Assembly (NCBI RefSeq): GCF_033705735.1
Contig: NZ_CP131131.1
Coordinates: 434,001 to 498,000 of the forward strand
Source: Shinella zoogloeoides
GTDB taxonomy: Bacteria > Pseudomonadota > Alphaproteobacteria > Rhizobiales > Rhizobiaceae
DNA: 64,000 nucleotides
Direction of reading: 5' to 3'
A model generated the notes under the pieces. That model searched no databases. It was not told the origin of the DNA and saw only the letters and a list, made by a program, of their open reading frames with translations. This document shows, piece after piece, positions 1 through 7,858 of the stretch (positions are counted from its first letter, which is position 1; the number at the start of each line of letters is the position of its first letter). The position numbers and the translations under genes are program-made.

Positions 1-384
1 CGATGCTCGTGCCGAGGAGCGAGCCAAGCGTGCTGCCGAGGCCGGCCCCGACCGAAAGCGATGGTGCGAAGATGCCGCCGGGTATGCCTGAAAGCATGGA
101 GAGGAAGCCGGCTGCGAATTTTTCGAGGAAGAAAAGCAGCGGCAGAGCTTGGCCCTGCACGGCGCCCTTGGCCTGCTCGTAGCCTGTGCCGAAGGTCTTG
201 CCGCCGGAGATGACGCCGATGGCGGCGATGGCAAGGCCGCAGAAAAGCGCCAGCAGCACCATGCGCTTCATCGGTGCCGGCTGCGCCCAGCGGCGGATGC
301 GCTGGCCGAATGCAGCGCCATGCCGCTGAAGGCGGCGTCAAGGGCATTCAGAACGGTCACGGCGGTCCTCTTCGCCAGGAGTGC
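1..384 (-). pseudogene. ClC-family chloride channel fragment, 5' truncated and frameshifted, runs off the left edge
   Basis: The minus strand encodes the second half of a ClC channel/transporter. One frame reads GGKTFGTGYEQAKGAVQG and then the family hallmark SGIPGGIFAPSLSVGAGLG, the ion-selectivity GIFAP segment. Just upstream, the same protein continues in another frame (LNALDAAFSGMAL, about 310-384), so a frameshift lies near 325. A stop at 385-387 closes the upstream side. The N-terminal half, with the GREGP gating motif, should lie above 385, but that space is non-coding or belongs to the next gene. I infer a decayed fragment. The C-terminal end is outside the window. Confidence 0.6.
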
Positions 385-488
385 TCATTGTACCAACCGA
401 CAGCCGGGCGCAGCAGCGCCGAGGTTACCTCGGTCACCGGATCGTTGCACGGGAGTTGCCAAACTGCAACTTTAGAATGTGCGGCCTG

Positions 489-1421
489 TCAGGCCTCTTC
501 CTTTCTCCCAGCGAACCAGTTGGCCAGCAGTGCGCCCGAGATGTTGTGCCAGACGCTGAAAATGGCGCTGGGAACGGCGGCGAGCGGCGAGAAATAGGCC
601 GTCGCCAACGCCGCGCCGAGACCCGAATTCTGCATGCCGACCTCGATGGCAATCGCCTTGCGCTTGGCAAGGGAAAGCCCCGTGACCTTCGCCGCGAAGA
701 AGCCGAGCAGATAGCCGAGCCCGTTGTGAAGGACGACGACGGCGAAGATCATCAGGCCGGATTGAACGATCGACGCCTTCGACGCGCCGACAACGGCGGA
801 AACGATGAGGACGATGCCGATGACGCTCACGAGTGGCAGCGCGGGCACCGCCGTCTTGACGACGCCGGGCAGCAGCTTCTGAAGGAGTGCACCGAGGGCG
901 AGCGGCACGAGGACGACCTTGACGATGCTGAGGAACATGGCCCAGCCGTCGACGGGAAGGTACTGGCTGGCAAACAGCCAGACGAGGAAGGGCGTGATGA
1001 GCGGCGCGGCCAGCGTCGTGACGGAGGTGCAAGCCACCGACAGCGCGACGTCGCCCTTCGACAGGTAGGTCATGACATTCGAAGACGTACCGCCGGGGCA
1101 GCAGCCGACGAGGATGACACCCGCCGCTACTTCCGGCGGCATCGGGATGATCCGCGTCAGCAGGACGGCGAGAAGCGGCATGATGAGGAACTGGCCGAGC
1201 ACGCCGATGGCGACATCGAAGGGACGCTTCACCACTTCGCGGAAGTCTTCAACCGACAAGGTCAGTCCCATGCCGAACATGATGATCGCCAGAAGCGTGA
1301 CGATCCAAGGACCGAACTGCTTGAAGGTATCGGGAAAAAAGAAACCGAGGACCGCGAAGAGGATGACCCAGCCGGCGAAGGTCTTGCCGACGAAAGCCGA
1401 AACGGATGCCAGTGCTTTCAC
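489..1421 (-). CDS. Bile acid:sodium symporter (SBF/BASS) family transporter
   Basis: This is a roughly 310-residue membrane protein with nine or ten hydrophobic segments. It carries the SBF-family motifs MFGMGLTLSVEDF, GCCPGGTSSNVMTYLSKGDVALS and EVGMQNSGLGAALA, which in this fold form the crossover substrate and Na+ site. Family members move organic acids, bile acids or pantothenate; the substrate here cannot be read. I chose the GTG start at 1419-1421 because a GGAG sequence lies eight bases upstream. The open frame continues to 1625, but that extension overlaps IS66 debris and is not conserved protein. The left neighbour is a decayed channel gene and the right neighbour an IS fragment, so it appears to stand alone. 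Confidence 0.85.
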   Translation of the reverse strand: MKALASVSAFVGKTFAGWVILFAVLGFFFPDTFKQFGPWIVTLLAIIMFGMGLTLSVEDFREVVKRPFDVAIGVLGQFLIMPLLAVLLTRIIPMPPEVAAGVILVGCCPGGTSSNVMTYLSKGDVALSVACTSVTTLAAPLITPFLVWLFASQYLPVDGWAMFLSIVKVVLVPLALGALLQKLLPGVVKTAVPALPLVSVIGIVLIVSAVVGASKASIVQSGLMIFAVVVLHNGLGYLLGFFAAKVTGLSLAKRKAIAIEVGMQNSGLGAALATAYFSPLAAVPSAIFSVWHNISGALLANWFAGRKEEA

Positions 1422-1545
1422 AATGCTTGCTCCAACCGAAAATACCTGCCGCGGGTCTATACGCGCCAGCCTTTCTGTCAAGCGAGGAATCGTGACCGGA
1501 AAGAACGATTGCTTTGATGCCGCGTGTACGTCGTAGGCGGTGTTG

Positions 1546-1872
1546 TCAGGCCACTGCTTTGGCGTCTGGCATCTCGGCATAGGCCCATGGCAACAGGTCA
1601 TCAATCTGGCTGTTGGGATGGCCATTGACGATCTTGGTGATTACGTCGGTGAGATAGGCCATCGGCTCGACGCCGTTGAGCTTCGCCGTTTCAATCAGTG
1701 AGGCGATTGTCGCCCAATGCTCGGCTCCGGCGTCGGAGCCGGCGAACAACGCTTTTTTCCGATTGAGGGCGATCGGTCTGATGGACCGTTCGACAGTATT
1801 GAAGTCGATCTCGATGCGGTCGTCATCGATGAAGCGTGTCGTCGAGTTCCTCGGCCATATTCTGATTGGCAT
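1546..1872 (-). pseudogene. tnpC: IS66-family transposase TnpC, C-terminal fragment
   Basis: The frame contains the end of the IS66 DDE transposase: EIDFNTVERSIRPIALNRKK, FAGSDAGAEHWATIASLIET, YLTDVITKIVNGHPNSQIDD and LLPWAYA. These are highly conserved in TnpC and include the final catalytic acidic region. Only about 95 of roughly 510 residues remain. The upstream part is replaced at about 1840 by unrelated sequence in a different frame, so it is a remnant, not an active element. No terminal inverted repeat could be assigned. Confidence 0.9.
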
Positions 1873-2440
1873 TGGCTACAGATGCCCGGGTGTGGGGCGA
1901 AAGCGAACCGCCGCCATAGGTGACACCAGGAAAGCGGATCGCATAACGCTGCTTGCTGGCTGCCGCCTGGTAGCGGCGGTACTCAGTCGAACCTGAGATG
2001 ATTACTCAGCAAACCCCGTCGGTCGCAGCGCGCTTCGGTTTTCTGGTCGAGGAAACTGGCGCTGTCTTTTTGACTGCCTCACTTTTGCTCATCTGGGTAT
2101 ACTGCTTTGCCGGCGGGCGTCTTCGCTAACGGGAGGCGCCTTAAGCCATCGGATGATCGCGGTCCAGTCGAGATGTCCATTCAGGATCGGTGGCAGCTTG
2201 CGGTACATGATGAGGCTGATCAGATAGGGGCGAAGATTCTCCAGCACCTGCTTGGAGGATATCGGTGCAATACGCACCTCGCGGAATTCCGAAATTTTTC
2301 GCTGAAAATGACGTGATGAAAGATCGTGTTTGGGCATCCTCATCCGTTTCTCTCTGGCATCAGTGCCGGGGCGAACGGAAATAGGGACGTGCCTTTAAAG
2401 TATGTATGGTGGACGCGACTCGTTGGCCGTTACGCGGCCG
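1873..2440. other. Degraded sequence between IS66 remnant and hipBA
   Basis: No intact gene is recognised. On the minus strand a short open stretch (about 1840-2000) reads EYRRYQAAASKQRYAIRFPG and then GVTYGGGSLSPHTRA. It looks protein-coding but I cannot name it, and it joins the IS66 fragment out of frame. A second minus frame (2089-2343, 84 residues) contains KLPPILNGHLDWTAIIRWL and is also unrecognised. Both look like pieces of genes broken by insertion and deletion. Confidence 0.4.
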
Positions 2441-2465
2441 TTCAGAAAGCAGCATAAATGATATT

Positions 2466-2541
2466 AATACGGATCAATTAATGCTATATGATACGTATTT
2501 ATATCTTTTCCGTTGACCGAGCTCAGAAAGTTTGAGATAGC
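2466..2541 (+). promoter_or_regulatory. Candidate hipBA promoter and operator region
   Basis: An AT-rich tract upstream of hipB contains the inverted pair AATACG (2466-2471) and CGTATT (2494-2499), the latter inside the palindrome ATACGTAT (2491-2498). A possible -35 TTGACC (2513-2518) lies 17 bases before GATAGC (2536-2541). HipB-type antitoxins usually repress their own promoter through such palindromes; here the assignment is inference from position. Confidence 0.3.
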
Positions 2542-2577
2542 TTGCCCTGCTCCACGGAGAACTTTTGGGTAGGTAGG

Positions 2578-2898
2578 ATGGCACGGTCTGAGTCGGATGC
2601 CTTGCTGGAAATCGGGCAGTTGCTGAAGGCTACGCGTAAAGGCAGGCAACTGACGCAGGAACAGGTTGCCGACATGGCGGGTATATCGCGCCCCCGCTAT
2701 CGTGAGATAGAAGCCGGAAGCAGTGCTGCGCGCACGACGACCCTGATCAACATCGGCCGCGCCCTCGGGCTTGAACTGATGCTTATACCGCAGACTATGG
2801 TTCCGGCCGTCAGCGCGCTGCTGCGGCCGCAGGATGATCTCGACGATCTCCCGGCATTCATGGCTCATCCGGACGGGGACGGGGATGAGAATGTCTGA
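2578..2898 (+). CDS. hipB: HipB-like XRE-family antitoxin / autoregulator
   Basis: A 106-residue protein with a helix-turn-helix of the Cro/CI type (about residues 10-65: LKATRKGRQLTQEQVADMAG, then ISRPRYREIEAGSS). It ends in a short acidic tail. The ATG at 2578 follows a GGTAGG ribosome site; an earlier in-frame start at 2542 lacks one. The stop overlaps the start of hipA, the normal hipBA arrangement. In that family HipB neutralises the HipA kinase and represses the operon as a dimer. Both functions are inferred from family membership. Confidence 0.85.
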   Translation: MARSESDALLEIGQLLKATRKGRQLTQEQVADMAGISRPRYREIEAGSSAARTTTLINIGRALGLELMLIPQTMVPAVSALLRPQDDLDDLPAFMAHPDGDGDENV

Positions 2899-4144
2899 AT
2901 CATCTTCCAATCCGAGGTCCATCTCGTCGCTCAGCGTGCTGTTGAACGATGTGAAGGTCGGTACGATTGTCAGGACGCCTGGCGATTTCAACGCCTTCAG
3001 CTTCGAGGACAGCTATCGCGCCACGGGCGGCTTCCCGGTGCTCAGCCTGTCTTTTCGCGCAGTCACTGGCGGCTTGCGCAAGGACCCGAAACCCGTCGCC
3101 AGAGCGTTGCCGGCGTTCTTCGCCAATCTGCTTCCCGAAGACAAGCTGCGCGAGGCAATGGAAAAACACCACGCGGGGAGTGTTCGCGCGGGAAACGATT
3201 TCGATCTGCTCGTCGCACTGGGTTCGGATCTGCCAGGCGCCGTCCGCGTCGTGCCGAGCGACAGGACGATTGCTCGTCTCGACAATCTGCCCTCTAGCAA
3301 GCCGAAAGCCCGGTTTTCGCTCGCCGGCGTTCAGATGAAGCTTTCGGTCATCAAGAACACGGGGAAGGGCGGTGGACTGACGTTGCCGATCGGCGACGAG
3401 CAGGGGGCCTACATTGCCAAGTTTCCATCGACCTCGTTTCCCGGCGTGTCGGAAAATGAATATGCCAATCTTGCACTGGCTGAAGCGATCGGCATGGAGG
3501 TTCCGGAGCGTGAACTCGTCGAGCAATCAGAGTTCGAAGGTATCCCGAAGGAGTTCGAGACGCTGTCGGACGGTAGAGTCCTGCTCGTCAAACGTTTCGA
3601 TCGTGGCGCAAACGGCGAGCGGATCCATATCGAGGATTTCGCGCAGGTATTCGGCGTCTATCCTTCGCGGAAGTACGAAGGAGCTGCATATCATGATATC
3701 GCCGCAGCCTTGAACATTGCCGTTTCGCCCGACGCTGCGCTCGAGTTCGTCCGCCGACTGGCTCTGGCTGCCATAACCGGCAATGGTGACATGCACCTGA
3801 AAAACTGGTCGCTGATCTATCGCGAAGCGGGCGACAAACCGGAGTTTGCGCCTGTCTACGACGTGCTCTCGACGATCCCTTACATCCCAGCAGATGCCAT
3901 GGCTCTGTCGCTCGCCGGCGAGCGCCCCTTCAAGGCGTTGAATGCGCAACGATGGAAAGCCTTCGCCAATCGCGCGCGCTTGCCGGAAGCGGCTGTGCTT
4001 AAAGCGGTGGTCGATACGGTCGAGCGCGTCAACGAAGTTTGGTGGTCGCTGCCGGAACGTAGTGTCGCTCCGGCGAAGGTTCTCGAGCGTATCGATACGC
4101 ATGTAAGGCTGATGACGCCGATCCTTGGCACGTGCGCGGAGTGA
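2885..4144 (+). CDS. hipA: HipA-family serine/threonine kinase toxin
   Basis: About 419 residues, close to the 440 of E. coli HipA. The N-terminal subdomain is followed by FSLAGVQMKLSVI (ATP-binding P-loop region), LVKRFDRG, HIEDFAQVFG, the catalytic-loop motif GNGDMHLKN and the metal-binding PVYDVLST. All key kinase motifs appear intact. HipA kinases phosphorylate aminoacyl-tRNA synthetases (GltX in E. coli) and cause growth arrest. Starts at 2885 or 2891 are both possible and overlap the hipB stop, implying translational coupling. The next gene is convergent. Confidence 0.88.
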   Translation: MRMSESSSNPRSISSLSVLLNDVKVGTIVRTPGDFNAFSFEDSYRATGGFPVLSLSFRAVTGGLRKDPKPVARALPAFFANLLPEDKLREAMEKHHAGSVRAGNDFDLLVALGSDLPGAVRVVPSDRTIARLDNLPSSKPKARFSLAGVQMKLSVIKNTGKGGGLTLPIGDEQGAYIAKFPSTSFPGVSENEYANLALAEAIGMEVPERELVEQSEFEGIPKEFETLSDGRVLLVKRFDRGANGERIHIEDFAQVFGVYPSRKYEGAAYHDIAAALNIAVSPDAALEFVRRLALAAITGNGDMHLKNWSLIYREAGDKPEFAPVYDVLSTIPYIPADAMALSLAGERPFKALNAQRWKAFANRARLPEAAVLKAVVDTVERVNEVWWSLPERSVAPAKVLERIDTHVRLMTPILGTCAE

Positions 4145-4175
4145 AGCCATCCGGCCGAACGGTACGAGCCTTGTC

Positions 4176-5072
4176 CTAGCCCGCGCGCCAGTTCTCCTGG
4201 CGGGTCTTCACCCGTTGCCAAAGGGCATTTTCAACAATTCTGAGCGACGGCACCTCCTGCACGACATGGTGTTCGACAGCATTCTCCCGAGAGACCCGAC
4301 GTTCTGTCGCAGGATTTTTCCGGTAGGCGAGGCGGTTGAAGACGATCAGTCCGATATAGGCCTGATTGTTCAGAATGCCGCTCCCACGATTACGATGACC
4401 GCGAATAGCGGTCCCTTGCCAAGGTCGACCGCGCGGGCCGGGTACACCGCGTGCATTGAGTTCGTCAGCGATCCTGACCGGGCTCATGCCGTCTGCATAC
4501 CGCTCAAAAATCCAGACGATGGTTGCCGCCTCAGCGATGTCGATCGAACGCAGGCCGCGCACCGGCTCCCCGCTATCGTCGAACTCACGTCGCACTCTGT
4601 AGCCGTAACAGATACCACCTGGCACCCGGCCATGCCTGGCGACAGTCTTCATGCCTTCGCGCGTGCGATAGCGAACCTGTTCGAGCACCTCTTGATTGAG
4701 AACCGCCCTCAGTCCCAATTCCATTGACGACACCGCTGCGGCGCCGTGTACCGTCCACAGTTCGACATCATGAAACTGCAGGATCTTGAGAATGCGAGCA
4801 CTGTGCTCGAGGTCGCGGGAAAGGCGATCGAGAGTGAGGCATAGAAAGACGTCATAGGCGCCAGTGCTCGACCTGGCCAATGCGGCCTGGAGACCGGGCC
4901 GCGTCTCAAATGACGAGCCGCTGACACCAGCATCAACGAAGGTGTCGGCCAGATCCCAGCCTTGCCGCATGACGAATTCCTTTCCGAGATCGAGCTGGGT
5001 TTCGATCGAAGCGGGGTTTTGTTGATCTGTCGAATAACGCGCGTAAAGTACGACGCGCTTGAGGGCATGCAT
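4176..5072 (-). CDS. Serine recombinase (resolvase/invertase domain plus recombinase domain), short
   Basis: 298 residues. The N-terminal resolvase domain has the nucleophile region YARYSTDQQNPASIETQ (Ser14) and the catalytic LDRLSRD. The Recombinase domain starts near residue 150 (GGICYGYRVRRE) and continues through NARGVPGPRGRPWQGTAIRG and LNNQAYIGLIVFNRL. Large serine recombinases usually have 450-550 residues with a zinc ribbon and coiled coil; here the protein stops soon after the recombinase domain. It may be truncated, or a short transposon or excision recombinase. An IS3 remnant lies immediately beyond its start. No attachment site was identified. Confidence 0.75.
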   Translation of the reverse strand: MHALKRVVLYARYSTDQQNPASIETQLDLGKEFVMRQGWDLADTFVDAGVSGSSFETRPGLQAALARSSTGAYDVFLCLTLDRLSRDLEHSARILKILQFHDVELWTVHGAAAVSSMELGLRAVLNQEVLEQVRYRTREGMKTVARHGRVPGGICYGYRVRREFDDSGEPVRGLRSIDIAEAATIVWIFERYADGMSPVRIADELNARGVPGPRGRPWQGTAIRGHRNRGSGILNNQAYIGLIVFNRLAYRKNPATERRVSRENAVEHHVVQEVPSLRIVENALWQRVKTRQENWRAG

Positions 5073-5140
5073 AGTGATCGTTCTCCCTGGTTTGAATCGC
5101 GGTCACCATGATAGAGATCGAGTATGGGATTCGGGGTATT

Positions 5141-5329
5141 CATTCATCGCACCACCGTTCACGCGATGAAGCACGTCGGGACGTGTTCGACTACATTGAA
5201 ATGTTCTGCAGCCCGAAACGGAAACACGTCAGGAACGGAATGCTGTCGCCCGTCGAGTTCGAGAAGCAGCAGAAAATCTAACCCGAGGGCGTCGACGAAA
5301 CTCGGGGCTATTCAATGAGTTGGTCTTGA
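5141..5329 (+). pseudogene. IS3-family transposase OrfB, C-terminal fragment
   Basis: The plus frame reads HHRSRDEARRDVFDYIEMFC, then SPKRKHVRNGMLSPVEFEKQ. This is the conserved end of IS3/IS511-type integrase-like transposases. A TAA at 5279-5281 interrupts it, after which the same frame continues with PEGVDETRGYS. Only about 60 residues remain, so it is an inactive remnant beside the serine recombinase. Confidence 0.85.
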
Positions 5330-5673
5330 CTTGCGGCGGTATCAATGTCTGGAAGCGCTTCTCTGTCGTTCATATCTTATTCTTGATAAGCGGTATTCAC
5401 AAATGGGCGAGATGTCAGGTCATGACGTATAAAAGGCACGACCGAATAGAGTCGTTGTTCCCACCTTGAGAGGGGATCAAGATCCTGCAGCTACTAGATA
5501 ATATGGCACCAAGCGAAAATCGGAATAGCAGGATCTCAGGTTCACATCCCTTCAAGAGCTTTTGCGCTCGATACGTTAAGGAGACTTGTAAGCTTGTCCT
5601 CAAAGCGGTCGTTCGGCTCATTCGCGCTGAATGGCCTGCTTCGGGGTGGGAACGGTAGCGGGCGTCATGCCGG
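5330..5673. other. Non-coding stretch
   Basis: About 340 bases, lower in GC than the flanks, between the IS3 remnant and the cupin gene. I see no convincing reading frame, RNA gene or strong hairpin. Confidence 0.4.
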
Positions 5674-5955
5674 CTACATCTTGCCAATGAGGACAATGCG
5701 GCCTGGTTCGATGACACGGATGGCGTGCTCGACGCCCGCCTCGACGACGAGATGGTCGCCCGGCCCGCAGGGGAGCGTGGATCCGCTCATGCACAGCTCG
5801 AAGCGGCCGCTCACGACGATGGCGAATTCCGCCGTGTCGCCCGCATGCGCGGGAATGTCGGCCTCAACCTCAGCGTCGATCACCAGCATGTCGCCGAGCT
5901 TTCCGGTGATGCGTCCGCGGAAGCCGGGTGCCTCGATGAAGGGCTCCTTCGTCAT
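5674..5955 (-). CDS. Small cupin-domain protein
   Basis: A 93-residue single-domain cupin: a beta-barrel core with AHAGDTAEFAIVVSGRFELC and then GPGDHLVVEAGVEHAIRVI, matching the two cupin motifs in reduced form. Candidate metal ligands are limited, so metal-dependent catalysis is uncertain; a small-molecule binding role is possible. The ATG at 5953-5955 follows AAGGAGGAC and overlaps the stop of the methyltransferase (ATGA), so the two are translationally coupled. It is the last gene of the siderophore-uptake-like operon. Confidence 0.75.
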   Translation of the reverse strand: MTKEPFIEAPGFRGRITGKLGDMLVIDAEVEADIPAHAGDTAEFAIVVSGRFELCMSGSTLPCGPGDHLVVEAGVEHAIRVIEPGRIVLIGKM

Positions 5956-6584
5956 GACATGTCCTCCTTGCGGGCGATGAAGAGAATGCCGGCGCTCGCG
6001 ACCTCGCGTGTCTCGACGGGCATCAGGCCGGCCTCGTGCGCCCATCGGGCCAGCGTCTCCGGTTCGTCGAAGCGCATGGTCTCCGCCATGCTGGCGGAGA
6101 TCCTGGCGATCTGCTTCCGGAAGGCCGGCGGGGAGGTGATGAGCGCCAGTCGGCCGCCGGGCTTCAGCACGCGCGCCATCTCCTTCAGGCTTGCGGACGG
6201 CTCGGGAAAGAAGAAGAAGGCGTTGAGGCAATAGACCTTGTCGATCGTGCCGCTCGCGACGGGCAGGGCCGCGGCGTCGGCCTCGTGCAATGTCAGGCGG
6301 CCTTCGGCGAGCGCCCCGGCGTTCAACCGGCCGGAATTGGCGATCATGTCCGGGCTGTGGTCGATGGCGACGGCGCGACAGCCGCTTTTCAGCAGCCGGC
6401 GCAGGAAGACGCCACCGCCGCAGCCGACCTCCAGGACGAGGTCACTCCTTTGCGGCGGAAGCTGCCTGAGCGTCAGATCGAAGCCGATCTTGTGGCCGAG
6501 GGGGAAGCGGTAGAGCATATAGCCAAGAAAGCCGCCCGGCCGCCGCGCGATCCGGTCGACCATGGTGGAGGAAAGCTTCAGCAT
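5952..6584 (-). CDS. Class I SAM-dependent methyltransferase
   Basis: 210 residues with a Methyltransf_11-type fold. Motif I VLEVGCGGGVFLRRLL (about residue 50) binds SAM, followed by VAIDHSPDMI (acidic loop, motif II), and the post-I region LHEADAAALPV and RVLKPGGRLALIT (motif III). The substrate is not evident. It lies 13 bases downstream of the MFS permease gene on the same strand and overlaps the cupin gene, so it is probably in the same transcript as the TonB receptor. It could modify an imported chelator; that is inference. Confidence 0.8.
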   Translation of the reverse strand: MLKLSSTMVDRIARRPGGFLGYMLYRFPLGHKIGFDLTLRQLPPQRSDLVLEVGCGGGVFLRRLLKSGCRAVAIDHSPDMIANSGRLNAGALAEGRLTLHEADAAALPVASGTIDKVYCLNAFFFFPEPSASLKEMARVLKPGGRLALITSPPAFRKQIARISASMAETMRFDEPETLARWAHEAGLMPVETREVASAGILFIARKEDMS

Positions 6585-6597
6585 GGATGATCCTCGA

Positions 6598-7857
6598 TTA
6601 TCGGGTCACGGGGATGGAGCGCGCGGCGCGCGAGACGAAGAGAAGGGCAAGGACGAGCGCCATGCCCGCGCCGCCGAAGGCGAGCACATAGCCGGTGCGC
6701 CCCGCCACCCAGACGACGAGGCCGGCAATCGCCATCTCGCCGAGCACGTTGGCGCTCTGAAGCACGGTCACGTCCGTGCCCGCCTGTTTTCCCGCGCCGC
6801 CGAAGGCCATGATGATCGTCGCCGCCGAGACGGCGATGAAGCCGCTCGCGACCGACAGGACGCCGATGGCTGGCAGGACGGAAGACCAGCCTATCGGCAA
6901 GATGCCCGCGGCAATGAGCCCGAAGAGGGCGAAGGCGAGGGCGGCAAGTGTCATGCCCATTCCCATGGCGAGCCAGCGGTTGCGGGCCGTCAGCGCACTG
7001 CCGAGCGGGCAGCCGAACATCAGCATCGCAAGGCCGCTGAGCGTGGCGACGAAACCCGTATCCTGGTTCGACCAGCCCTGGTCGACGAGAAAGATCCTGC
7101 TGACGCTGAGCCCGCCCGCATGGGCGCCGCCATAGATGAAGGCGAGCACGAGAAGCAGTGCGATGCCGGGGCGGCGGAACGTATCGGCAAGCCGGGCCTT
7201 GCCGCCGCCTTGCGCCGTGGCGGGACGCGGCGGCTCGCGCCAGGAGAGGGCGATGGCGACGGTCAGGACCGGGAACAGCGCGAGCAGCAGGAATATGCCT
7301 TGCTGGCCGAGTGTGTCGGCGACCATCAGCACGCCGCCGCCGCCCACCATGAAGCCGCCCATCATGCCGCCGACCTGCAATGCATTGGCATAGGCAAGCC
7401 CGCGTCCGGCAAGCTGTTCGGCAGCGAGGCCATCCGTCGCGGTGTCCTGCGTGGCGCTGGCGATCGAGCCGATCATGAGCGCCGTCACCGCCATCCAGAG
7501 GCCGGCTCCTTCGAGCGGAAGGAAGGCGAGCAGAAGGAGGCAGGCGGCGAGGATTACCTGCATCAGCACGATCCAGCTCCTGCGGCGCCCGAGGCTTGCA
7601 TTCCAGTGGTTGTCGACCTCCGGTGCCCAGAGGAACTTGACGATCCAGGGCAGGCCGGCGAGCGGCACCAGCGCGATGATGTCCATGGAGACGCCGCTCT
7701 GGCGCATCAGCACGGGCACCGCCTCCATGGAAAGCCCCATGGGCAAGCCTTGCGTGAAGTAGAGCGCGCCGATCATCACGAAGAAGCGCAGCCGGCCGGT
7801 TTGCGCCGGAGCAGGCGCGGCGGCGGCGAGGAGCATGGTATTGTCTTTCCCGCCCAT
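6598..7857 (-). CDS. MFS permease, RhtX/FptX-like siderophore importer
   Basis: A 419-residue protein with about 12 hydrophobic helices and the motif ALYFTQGLPMGLSMEAVPVL near the N-terminus. That resembles the AmpG/RhtX/FptX group, single-polypeptide inner-membrane importers for rhizobactin 1021 and pyochelin. The gene starts one base after the stop of the TonB receptor gene, so outer-membrane and inner-membrane transport are encoded together. The family call rests on N-terminal motif and context; an AmpG-type muropeptide permease is the main alternative but fits the context less well. A second ATG is available at codon 8. Confidence 0.72.
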   Translation of the reverse strand: MGGKDNTMLLAAAAPAPAQTGRLRFFVMIGALYFTQGLPMGLSMEAVPVLMRQSGVSMDIIALVPLAGLPWIVKFLWAPEVDNHWNASLGRRRSWIVLMQVILAACLLLLAFLPLEGAGLWMAVTALMIGSIASATQDTATDGLAAEQLAGRGLAYANALQVGGMMGGFMVGGGGVLMVADTLGQQGIFLLLALFPVLTVAIALSWREPPRPATAQGGGKARLADTFRRPGIALLLVLAFIYGGAHAGGLSVSRIFLVDQGWSNQDTGFVATLSGLAMLMFGCPLGSALTARNRWLAMGMGMTLAALAFALFGLIAAGILPIGWSSVLPAIGVLSVASGFIAVSAATIIMAFGGAGKQAGTDVTVLQSANVLGEMAIAGLVVWVAGRTGYVLAFGGAGMALVLALLFVSRAARSIPVTR

Positions 7858-7858
7858 G

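Noticed and set aside
1422..1625. Longer N-terminus for the SBF transporter
   Set aside because: The extra 68 residues overlap IS66 transposase sequence and the strand is non-homologous; the GTG at 1421 has a good ribosome site and gives family length.
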